Positions 48,386 through 60,300 of a stretch of 64,000 nucleotides of DNA are shown here, piece after piece. Within the stretch, counting starts at the first letter, position 1. Each line of letters starts with the position of its first letter. A program made the translations under genes and the position numbers. Below the pieces are notes generated by a model, which searched no databases, had not been told where the DNA came from, and saw nothing but the letters and a program-made list of their open reading frames with translations. The stretch comes from Eutreptiella sp. 'Long Island Sound 2002'. Its lineage: Eukaryota; Euglenozoa; Euglenophyceae; Eutreptiales; Eutreptiaceae. The DNA is taken from NCBI GenBank assembly GCA_964036045.1, contig OZ038385.1:36364063-36428062 (forward strand), read 5' to 3'.

Positions 48386-51300
48386 TGTATGTGGTGTGAA
48401 ATGTGTGTGTGTGTGTGTGCGCGCGTGTGCGAGCGAGACCCATATATGCTGCATTGAGGTGACAGACACGTTTGATCATGCGCGAGGGCAAGAAACGCTG
48501 TGGGGCTATGTCCACCCCCGGAGTCAGAACCTTGAAAGTGTTGAAGAGATCCAAATCAACTCAGCTGAGGCCCTGCCTGCGTGTGTGTGTATGTGTTGTG
48601 TGAGATGTGTGTTGTGTGGCACACAGACCTCGAACACTTGCTCTTCTCCCGTGGGATTCCCAATCCCGACCTCTGCGATGACGGCCTTGCGCATCTCTGA
48701 CGAAATGGGCACCTCCGCCTCCGGCGGTGGCCGGGTCACATTGATCGTGATGACGTACCAGAGGTACTGTTGGTTCGGGGCCGTGAAGGTCACACTGCCG
48801 GTGTACTGGCCGCCAAGCGCCGGGGACAGCGTGATCTCGTACTTGCTGGTCTCCATCCGCGGGACCATGATCTGGGCGTCCCCGGAAAGGAAGGCCAGGT
48901 CGGACTCGACGTCGTACACTGTGTCGTCGTGTTGGATGTTGGGGACGTTCAATTTGATCTTCAGCTGTTCCCGCGCCCGACACTCCACCTGCAGAGCCAA
49001 TCGGACGTGGGGGTGGGGGGTGCGCTTGATGGGGCAAGACGCTCAAAGCAGCAAGAGGCTCGAGGCAGGAGTCCGAGTGCTGCCAAAGCAGTTACTCGTG
49101 GTCGAAAAGCGGTTGGGAGCCGAGGGTCTGGCTGTTACAAAACAGTTTGTGCAAGTGAGCCATCGTGCTGAGCCGTCAAGGGGTTGGGTTGCAGACCCAT
49201 GTCGATTCATGGTCCAGGGAACGCCCCAGAATCTCAATCTCGCCGGCGAGACTAGCCTCAAACAGCCTCTTGTTAGTAGGGAAGGCCCCAAAATCCCAGG
49301 CTTGGCAGCGAGACTGGCCTCAAATCCTCACCCCGATATAGGGAAAGCCCCGAAATCCCAGCCTCCCTGGCAAGATTGGCCTCAAACAGCCTCTCCTACA
49401 TAGCGAAGACCCCAAGCTCCCAGTCTCGCCGCCACAAAACCTGGATGTGATTCTCCGCCAGCGGCTCCTCCGCCCGGCCCTTCAGCGTGTAGATGTACTT
49501 CTCCAGCGTGTCGTTGTTCTTCAGCGTTAGCATCCCCTGGACTTCGCAGATCCACATTGGCGCGAAGATCAGGGGGTAGTTCTTGGTGCGCCCCGCGGGC
49601 ACCCGCACTTCCCTCGGGGCGCTGAAGTGCTCCCCGGACAGCGCCGACGAGATGACCCAGTCCTTGTCGGACTTGTTCGTGATGGGGATGTCCTGCGTGA
49701 TCTGCTGCCGGGCCGGGCAGACGAAATCCAGCTCGGCCTTCGTCCCCGGGGACCTGCGCCGTGACATGTGTGTGTGCCGGGGTGTGTGACATGTGTGCGC
49801 TGGGGCTTTGGCCGTTTGTGCGTCGATGCATGTGACATCAGCGATAGGCACGGGCACACGCGGTTGAAGGCAAGGGCACGAAGGCAGAGGTGGTGCTAAG
49901 CCGGCGGCGCCTGCAGCACGTCCTTTGGGTCATCGTCGTGGGACAGCGGGGAATCGCACCCTTTGTGAACCGTACCTTCAAAGGGAGGACCATCGCATTG
50001 AGTGGGGTTTGACTTTGTATCGCAATATTTTTGTCCGTTTTGAGTTCTGTGCCGCGCCATTGTGCTCGTTTGACCGACTTCCTTCACTCAAACTTGAGGG
50101 ATGTCAATGCGGTGCCAATTACCCTACAGCTCATGGCCCTCCCCCTGCGGCGCGCAGTAAGCGCTCCCAGAGGCATCAAAAAAAGGGATGTCCACAGGCA
50201 TCGATAGGGACGCAGGCACAGCACAGGCGGGTCCGGCGCACAGCGACGGGCACACACACGGACATGGGCAGGGGGGGGCACACACCTGCAGCGGCCCTCC
50301 ACCTCCAACACCCGGACGTCGTACCCGGAGGCGAACACCAGCTTTGCCGGGTACAGCCCGGGGCCTTTGGGGTTGAACATCAACGGGAACACCATCGCGT
50401 CCTTGTGCTTCTTGTCCTTTGCCCGGGCCGACGCCTTGCGGTCCTCCTGTGCCTCGGCCTCCGGCGCGGCCTGTGACGAGACGCACGAGGCAGAAAGGCA
50501 CAGGCACCGCACGCCGCCCTCGCTCTTCAGTGGCCTGGGCACTTGGACTGCTGAGCTAAACCAACCGTTACCGACCCAAAGAGGGGGGGGGGGGGGGTCC
50601 TCAGTTTGACACGTGCCCAGGACCTCTCGCATGATAGACCAATAGCACCTCCGAAAACGGCCAAAATGGCCGAAAACAATAAATCTGCCGCCCTCCGGAA
50701 GCGGCCAAAATGCCCGAAAACCTCCCTCGGCACTGGGCCCATCCAAAGCACAAAATAGCCCAATGCCTTCAACTCAGCATTCCTCAGATTATGTTGTCTC
50801 TCCTCATCCCAAAGAGCTGAACATGCTCTCCCGGCCTAAGGGCCTTCTTGCTTGACCCCCCCCCCCCGTACAGAAACGTGTTGAGAAAACAGGCCTCAAG
50901 CAAACAAGGCCCTCAGGGCACAGCACAACAAAAGCACCATCATCAATGGCACCACGTGCCCCCCCCCCCCCCTCCCCCTGAGGGCCCTAGCTGGGCAGCA
51001 CCATATCCCCCGAGCACCGAGGCTGGATCAGCAGAAACACCCTTCCTTTCGGGGGGGGGGGGGGGGGGCTGATGGACGCATTTCTGTCGCGTGTTGTCGC
51101 ATCCCCGGGTGACCCCCAAATCAGCCAAAGGGATGTTCAGTCTCAGTCAGCAGGTCGGAGGTGCCTACCCCCCGCCACGATGCCCCATTCTCTTCAAGCA
51201 GCCCCCAACGCATCCCTCTCCCCTTCCAATCCTAACCCCCCCCCCCCCCCTCCCCCCCGTATCCTTCCCTTGGACCAGGGCCTCCCACTCCTCATCTCAG

Positions 51301-54300
51301 GCAACCCCCCCCCCCCTGTGTGACATTCCGTCGGGTCGCTGTTTCTTTGGACAGTACCCCCGTTTGTCCCTCCGCGTGCTGCGTCGGGTCGCCGCGTTCT
51401 GGCGGCCGCTGCGGCCTGTGTTCCTGCTGGCGTCGTTTGCGTGCCGTTTCCGTGCCCCCCCCCCCCCCCCCCGCCCCCAGGCCACAGGTCCGGGCTGGGC
51501 GGTCCCACTGGACCACAAGAAGCGCAGACACAAGCGAAGTACACGGCACAGCAATTGGCTCTTCGGCGCTGAGGAGAGAGGCCGGGCTCGCATTCCGCCA
51601 CGCGGACATGGCCGTTGCTGCATCTGCCGCGCCGTCCCCAGGCATGCACTTCCCGCACGCAGTGAGGCCGCTATGTCAAGGGCATCGCCGTGCCCTCTCG
51701 TCCCCAGGGCGTTCCGGAACGCGCGGGGGGGGGGGGGGGTCTGGACGTCTGATTTCAGGGGCTTTAAAAAACAGCCCCAGACGGACGGTCAACCGATGGC
51801 CGCCGGTGCTGTTGGGGGTTGACTGGGAACCCCCGGCGGTTGGCAGTCTACGAAGGTTGGCAACCACCGGCCCCGGGGCGTCGATGGCTCTGAAAAAAAA
51901 AAATTGCTGCGGGCGTCGTCAAGAAACGTCCCACTTGGTGCTCTGTCAGTGGGCACCGCAAATGGAATGAAGCAAGGCAGAGGCTGAAAGGCCGTGCGCC
52001 GCCCAACAGGAGCGCGATGCGACACAGTGAAACAGGTCGTGGGCCCTGGCCTATGTACAGGAGTTCGTGGACCCCGCGGGATGGAGCTTGGGCATGAGGC
52101 TGAGAGGCTACTGCCCCATGCGTCACCCCAAGATTGCTCGTGTTCCGCTTGGGCAGTAAGAGCCCCAGGCCAGACCTGGAGTTAGAGCGTATCCGCATTA
52201 GCGCGGGATACACACTTTTTGTTTTTGGGATACACACAGGATACACACTCTACAACCCTGGGATACACATGTGATACATGCAAACCATGAAAAAAGAAAG
52301 AGAAATCTTGGCCATCCCCCACAGGATACAGGCTATGGTAACATGCACCCTTTTTTGTCAGTGGCAGACACGGCTCCAAGCAGTGGGGAGAACTGTTGGC
52401 CTCAGCATAGGCAGCGGCCGAATGGTAATGCAGCGGCGGTTCGAACCCTGGTGCGGCCAATATGGCGGCGGCGCCGCCGTCCGACCAGGATCCGATCCAA
52501 CGACCTAAAGTCCTGCAGCCGAGTGCATTACCATTCGACCAAGGCTGGATGTGACATAAATGTGTCTCCCCATTGCTTGGAGCCTTCAAGCCGCAAGGGA
52601 ACGAAGGACTGGGGAACTGAGCGCGTAGGACTATAAATGAAGAAAAAGTTGGGATACACACGTGATACACACACTTGAAAGTTGGGATACACATTGGACA
52701 CACACTTCCAAAGCCTGGGATACAGTCGGATACAATAATTGCAAGTTTTGGGATACACTCTAACTCCAGGTCTGCCCCAGACTATGTCGCAATCGAAATG
52801 ATAGTGCTGCCTGTTGCTGTGCCTGAGTGGAGGCGATGGGGTTTGGACCGGGCGGGGGGAGTGTGGGGGTGGGGGGCTTGGGACAAAGCCCTCAGATATT
52901 GCTGCTCTCCTGGCACTTGGCAGTGTCCATCCAGAGCCACTGTCGGATGGGTTAAACGGGAGTGGGGATGGGGTCCTTACCATTTACCATTTGCCCCCTC
53001 CGGCACAGCCCCACGCTGCCACGCCCACAAAAGCATCCCAAATGCAGAGGGTCACCAGCTGTTGGCAAGTACGTGTCGGTGTGAGACCGCTCAAGACGCA
53101 ATCCCGTGGACTCCACAGCCTCACCACTGCACCACAACCGGGCACACAGTACCTTGGGGGTCTCGTCCTTCTTGTCCTTCTTCTCCTTCTCCCCTTGCTG
53201 CAGCTCCTTGGGTCCGGCCCAGAAAGGGGACCCGTACAGCACCGCGTACTTCTGGCCCTCCTCCTGCATTCCGCTGATGGTCGACTTCTTGTCCCGGGAT
53301 TTGAACTGCAGAGGCACAGGCACGGGCAGATGCGACGGCCTGTCCACCCGGTGGGCGTGGGCAGCAGGGCAGGCGCGTGTGCACCCAGGGGCATGGGCAC
53401 GGGTGCGGGCAGAGGGCAGAGGCACGGGGGGGGGGCATAACCACAGGGCCTCGGGGGGTGCACAGGCGTCGGCAACGCCAGGTATACGGGCACAGGCGCG
53501 GGCACTGGCTGGGGCACTGAGGGAGCACCCCCGCCCCTTGTACAAGAAACACCTCCGCGCGACGGTTCCCTGACCCCCCCCCCCCGGGGGAACGTACCCC
53601 AAGTGAAGGTTCCTTCGCCCCCCCCCCGCTTACTATGCAAGGGCACTTCTTGTACAAGTTGGGGGGGGGGGGTAGGGGCAAGCAGCGCAGAACAAGCAGA
53701 GGTAGAGATGCAGGCGAGGCACAGGCATCGGCACATTTATAGAGTTGCAGGTATGAGCACAGGCACAGGCAGAGTCACAAGCATATGCATATGTGTAGCC
53801 ACGGGCATGGACACAGTCCAGGAACAAGCACAGCAATGGGCGGAGACATGGGTGGAAGTAGAGGTCGAAAACCCCGGGCAATCCCCAGGCACCAGCGAAC
53901 CTTTATCAGCCCCTTCTGGCCTGCGGGGTCGCGCGGTGCTCACGGAACGGAATCCTCAGCTCCACCCACTGCCCCCTGCCTCGGGGGCCTATGGCTAGTC
54001 CTACCAACCCAGGGCATGACGTGCCAACCAGGTACTGACATCGAGCCCCAGGAGTGGCAGAGATGGTACCGCCAACTCGTCGTACGAGCTACGGTGCCCG
54101 CGGTGACACATAAAATAAAAAAGAAATCCGCATGAGCCCTGTGAGGCAGGGGCAGAGGCAGAGGCAGAAGCGCTACGAAGGCATTAGGGCATAAGTGCAC
54201 AAGCACAGGCACAAGCAGAAGTAGGGATACAGGCAGAGGGACACGCATCCGCACAAGCACAGGGCTTCCCTTAAGGGGAAATGAAAAAAGAAAAAGGGTC

Positions 54301-57300
54301 GTCATGGTCAAGACATGGGCAAGACACAAAACTACAGAAACAGCATTGAGTAATGGTTGGCGATTGGTGGCGGTTGGTGGCGGTTGGTGGCGGTTGGCGC
54401 TTGGCGCTTGGTGGTCCTCGGGGGCTGTCCTTAGGGGCTGTCCTCAATAAAAAAAAGACTGAGGTTCTTAAGGGCAAGGTCGCGTCAGAGGTAAGGGCAG
54501 GACATAGGCCCAGACAAAGGCACAGGCCAAGGCACAAGGCACCTGCTTGAAGCGCTCTGCGAAGAAACTGAGGCCTCGCTCGAGGGCGGCGTTCTTCAGT
54601 GGGAACACCACCTCCTTCAGCATCGGCGTGTTGGACTCGGTCTGGACAAACGCCTTCTCAAATGGCGCCGTCGCCAGGGCTTTGCCTTGGAATTGCACCG
54701 CGAACTCCCCCACCTTCTCGTCAGAGAACACAAACAGGCAGCGGTAGTCCCCTCGCACGAAGGGCAGGAACTGCACCAACAACTTCCCTTTGTCCCCCTT
54801 CTTGACGTTGACCATGTCGGTGGCGCTCCAAAAGGCCTCCGGGAACAAATGCGACGACTCCTCCTCGGGGTATGTCTAAGGCAGAGGGTTGTGGTGGGGC
54901 TGTTGGGGCCTTGGGGAGGGTTGTACGGGGCTGATGTGGATGCAGCGGGTTGTAGGGCTTGTAGGGGGTATGTAGAGGGCTGTTCCGGGTTGCATCAGGT
55001 TGTAGAGGGTTGTGAGGAATGCAAACGAAAAACAAAACAAGAGAGAGCTGGGGAGGGGGGATTGCTGTAGTAGCTGGCCGGCCCAACGCTGCACTCTTTC
55101 CCCCAAATTCACCTGGCACGGGCCGCAATTTGAACTAACGACCTGGCGGCCTTGAGTCCTGTGGGTAGCCCGCTAGAGCACAGTGGGAATCCTTCGAAAA
55201 GATGCGGAAACGGCACCTACTACTGTTCTGACACGCCTTTGAGCGACGGTGGGTGTTTGGAGATGGTGTGTCGAGGATTGAACAGGCCTCAAATATGGGT
55301 GTCACGGTTGGTGGGGATTGGGGATAGCAAGTACCTCCTCCCCCTTCAGCCGCTCCTGGTAGTACCGCACGTTGAACTGTGCGTTCGCGTGGAACGTATT
55401 TTCCACCTCCAGCTCGTAGTTCAAGGGTTCGTACAGCGTCGTCTCCAGCGGAATGACTTTGGCTGTGCCCTCGTAGCTGACGTCGGTCTCCAGATTGAAG
55501 ACCATGGAGGCCGACAGACTGCCGAAGCGCTGCGACAAGAAAGTCAGCCGCGAATGGATGGGCTTTTTGAAATGGGGTACGATCGATACTGCGAAGTAGG
55601 AGGTGGTCTGAGGCTCCATGCGCACGCGACTTTCCTTGACCTTGAACTCGTCGGACCCGTACAAATGAACATCGTAGTCTATGACGTACTTCGACGGGTT
55701 CTTAAGTTCAATGGTTTTGGTGATTTCCTGGTGCAAGTGGCCCTTGAACTTCACAGTGGTCTTCGGGATGAATGCGGGCAGATTCATGTAGAGGTTCATG
55801 ACGAAGAGCAGCATGTCCCTCTGGCACGAGGCAAAGCAGTGCGTAACAAGAAAAACGCAGAACACAACAGCCACTTAAAAGGGTGATGGGGATAGGGCGG
55901 GGCGAGGACTGTAGGGAGCTAGGCCATGGGGAGGAGGTTGACAGGAGGGGGACGGGGGGGGATCAGGCCTGCAATCCCTGCTTGAAGAAGAAGGAGACTC
56001 GTAGGGATCCCATGGCGTCCACATACTAGGCACGCCTCACATGCAGCCCAACTTGCACAATGTTCTCCGACCCACCCTACCCCCCTGTGTAACCCATCTG
56101 GCGCGACCACACCTTTGCTTTGGTAGACCCAACCACAGAGTGGGGTAAAGGTATGATGAATGCACCAAGTGGAATTCGGCGGTTAACACTACCCCTTGGG
56201 AACATGGAAAACCTGGGAGTCTCTGGCCAGACAAGCACCATGCCATTTCCACAACCGTCCCCCCAGCACTGCTTGGCCCAGCAGGTCGTGGCAGGGAGTC
56301 GCCTCCTGTTCGACGGCACAGCCAGACGTCTGGCTGTCTTTGGAGCATGTGGGACACCTCCCCCCCCCCTTGTAAAAGCTACGCAAAAGTCCCAAATTAA
56401 TACGGTCCCTACGCCTCCTGTAGCTTGGACAAGGCCGTAGACACCCAGGTTCAAAATGAGAAGATTGCATGGTGGGCTGGTGCAAGAAAAGGGAATATAA
56501 TGCACAAATATCCCCAAAATCAGAGCTATGTGGGTTCAAGTGGGCAAACACTCACAACATACATGTCCATGGCCCTATGTAACTGGCAAATTTGTCACCA
56601 AACCCATACCTTATTTGGCCGCACTACATTTGTACCGAATCAAATTAAGTACCAAATTAATACGGTCCCTACGCCCGCTGTAGCTTGGACAAGGGCGTAG
56701 CTTTTACAAGGGGGGTACATCTGGGCCAAACCCATATCTGGCTTATTCAGGCACATCGAGGTCCACCACCCAGATCGGGGGGAGGCATATCACATGATAA
56801 ATAAATGCTGAGTGACCCGCCTCTCACGTGCAAACACCTTGGCGCACTGGGGCCGGTGCCAACGTCCTATGGAAGGACGGGAAGCGTCAGATTCGGGCTC
56901 AGCCTATGGCACTATGATGTTCCTTGGGGACGCCCTGCTGTAGATATGTCGAAGCTGGGACGCAATGTCGTGCTGGGGGGCATTCGAGCCCCCCCGACTG
57001 CAGGTCGGGTTGGGAAGGGGGGTCTTTTCAGGAGCCTCTATACAAGGGCTGTGCTTGTGCTGGCTTGAAAAATGGGCGGCAAAACAGGCCAAAATGGAAT
57101 TTGTTCGAATGTCACTCCAGAGATAACACATCCTTTAAGACAATCAGTGAATCATGTGCCCTGTTTTGAGGTGGCTATTTTGGGGGTACTTTTGCCTTTC
57201 CCCGACCCTGTATTAGAGCCTCGGTCATGTGAGGGGTTCCGGAAAGTGCCCGCAAAGCGCATGCACAAAGCGGGTGCACGATCTGTGGGATGGTGTGGTG

Positions 57301-60300
57301 ACCACCCAGGACTCCCCTGTGCAGCCCGGTGCCAACCTGTGGCGGCTACAGCGTGCTGGCTCCAGTGAGGCCACTCACCACCTCCCACATGACAACGCCA
57401 CAGTGCATGCTCTGCTTCACGGAGCACAATGCCGCAGCACAATACCACATGCTGCATCACGATACCACAGGACATGCCACGCTTCAGGTGCCGCTCCCCC
57501 CACAGGGGAATGGGGCAGCCCAATCCCGGGCACATGCCCTACGACTGGGCCCAATGCCAGAGCCCAGCCTCCGTCCCAGACCCAGGGATGCATTGGAAGG
57601 GGAGGAGGTACCCCCCCCGCACCCCTCGAGGGCACCCAGCCTATGCCCAGCCACTGTCCTCCTGACGCCAAGTGCCAGCTTCAATGGCATTTGTAACCGA
57701 CAGTAACCGCCCCCAACCGCTTTGACAACCTCCTCCAACCGCCTGTATAACCGCCTCTGGGGCCGCCTCTGAGGCCCCTTCCCTTCCAATGCATCCCTGC
57801 CCGGACCCCCTTGGGCACCTGGTTGAAATCCAGCATGTCCCGGGGAGTGAATGGGGTGTTCAGCCCAATGCTTTTCACGGCATTGAGCACGATGCCCATG
57901 TTGTGCTCGTAGTCCTCGCGCTCCTCCGGGTGCAGCCGGAAGCCCCCATCCACCGTGTGGTCGAAGCGGCGCTCCAGCGGCGGCGCAAAGCACTGCAGCA
58001 CCGCCGCGAACGCCTTCCCGTCCATCAAATCCGACCCAAAGTTGATGATTCGCGTGTCTTCCTTGACTTTGCCGGGCGGCGCAGGCTCGTCCAGGGGATC
58101 ATAGATGGCCTGCCGGTGCACAGTCAGCCACTTGAGCAGCAACCCTTCTCCAACGGTGTACACGTTTGAGCCAACTGTCGAAGGGTCCTGCTTCATGTGG
58201 GACCAATCCTCACTGTCGGAGACCCGCTTCAACTGCACATGAAGGGCGGCGGAAGGGGCAACCAGGAGGGGAGCAGGAGGGATTTGCATTTGGATTTGGG
58301 GGCTGGTCTTAAGGCTCACAGGCTGCCCAGGGGGAGCACGATGGCGCCGGGTGGCTGTGCATATCAGACAAGCCATGCCGGATGCACTCCCTCGATGGCC
58401 CTTGATGGCCCCTGGGCTGGAGGGGCGCACGGACCCAACCAACAAGCCCCTCCCCCGGGTGTTCTACCCTCCCTCACCCCGGACATCCTCCCTCTGCATC
58501 CATGGTCTGCTGGACTGGGATGCTCCTGGCCCCAACCCCTCAACAGCATCTGCCGGGCCACTGATGGGCACTCCTGGGCCCCCCGTCCAAACTGCTCCCC
58601 TGCCTTGCGCCAAGTGCTCCCTTCAAGCTCCAGTGGACTTGGCAGGGGCTCCATGCTCCTGTTGCTGCCCCTGGGGGTGTGAGGCCTTGACTCGGACTAC
58701 CTGGGCAGTGCCATACCCGGCCGGGGCCTGGGTTGGGGGAGGGGGGCATAACTGGGTCCATGGCTTGGCCGTGCATTACCTCAACATCCCTCCAAGGTGG
58801 TGAGGCAGCTGGTCCGTGTCCTGTGCAGCCTTTGTTTGTAAGAGGGGGGGGGTCTTTTGGAGCCACCCACCCACCCTTCAATCCACCCACCCACTCCCAT
58901 AATTACAATTATAATTATACAACAGAATAATTGTTACAAACATCGTAACAAACAATGACAAGCAGAAAACAAAGTGGATCATGACTTCCCCTGAAATTCC
59001 ACCCACCAGGAATTGACCCAAGAACCTTTGGTCCTCACCCAAAGAAAATCTTGGCCCAAAATTGGGCTGAGGGAAAATCAAGTTTGAATAAGCGGCCCTT
59101 CGTGGGACCACCCAGACCCCCCCCCTTTCCGTTAAACAAAGCCTGGTCCTGTGCCCCTACACCCGCGCTCGCCGGCAAAATGGTTTCACAAAAACATTGG
59201 CCCCAATGGGTGGGTTTTCAGGGCCAAGTGGCTGGTCTATTTCTTGTGCCGTGCTCCAGCATCCACCACCTACTTTGAGCCCCCTAGGCCTCAAGCCCCT
59301 GTCTCCCTGCACCTTGCTCCCCTACATGCTCCCCCACGCCCTCCCCGCCTTCCTCTTCCCTCCCCTGCCCTGGGCTGTAGGCACTGCAACATTGCTGCAT
59401 CTGTGCCTACGTATGGTGTTTGCTATGTTTGGCGGCCGGCTCTATCGAGCGAGACTAGCCACCGTGTGGTGCGGCTTACCGTTGCTCGCTGGGGCAGTAT
59501 CAAAGCCCGCAGGAGCCAGGGTTCATGTGGCTGGTGGTGGTTGGGTGGCGCCGGGCCCCCCTAGTTGAGGCGCTGACAATCCCTGCCCCAGGTCAGCCAG
59601 TGAGCCCGGTCGGAAGTGCAACCGGGATCAATGTGGGCCAGGGTGGGTTAATTGAGGATGTACTCGTTGTCCTCGTTGGCCCCCACCTCCATGTCCATAT
59701 CAGGATCCAACGCCTCATCCCCCACTTCGTCCTCCTCCACACCCAGGGAGTGCTTGGCAGCCAATAAAGAGGGCCGTGAGCACTTGCAGTAGCCTATCTA
59801 TTGCCCAGCCCTCCCAGAGCCATGTGCTCGCCATGCAGTTGCCCCAACCATAGCAAGGCCCCAAGCAGTGCGCACACTCGAACGCCTTCGACTTCAAGGC
59901 ATGCGTACTGGGTCCATGCAGACCCACACCGTGTAACAGAGGCCCTCCGCTTGGACGACCCCCTCTGTCACGACATGGGCCCAGGCGCACAAGGAGGCTA
60001 TTGCTTATGGGACCCTGGAGGGGGGGGGGGGGGTGCCTCAAGGGCTTGAGGTGACCCACCCACCCACCCACCCTTCAATCCACCCACCCACTCCCGTATA
60101 CAACATCATAATCGTAACAAACATCGATGAAACATCAACAATGACAAGCAGGAAACAACCTGAACGTACGGGCCACACAAAACAGTGGATCATGACTTCC
60201 CCTGGAATTCCCCCCACCAGGAATTGACCCAAGAACCTTTGGTCCTTAAGACCATGCTGTTAAACATTCAGCCACCTTCCTCAGCTGACACACCTTGTGC

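Larger units (their letters stand above)
47133..48628 (-). other. CFAP47 intron, 1.5 kb
   Basis: It holds the GGCGGTT minisatellite (47470-47580) and a (TG)n run (48357-48424). Otherwise no recognisable feature. Confidence 0.6.
48989..50285 (-). other. Two CFAP47 introns flanking exon 49441-49753
   Basis: 48989-49440 contains short tandem CCCCAAAATCCCAG-type units (49260-49420). 49754-50285 contains repeat 50015-50135. No other feature is seen. Confidence 0.55.

Noticed and set aside
48360-49403. A 347-residue plus-strand frame
   Set aside because: It begins in a (TG)n repeat and runs antisense over a CFAP47 exon.
60209-60283. A functional tRNA-Leu gene
   Set aside because: The acceptor stem does not pair, the anticodon loop is irregular, and a shared body and tail with 58864-59041 show it is a SINE.
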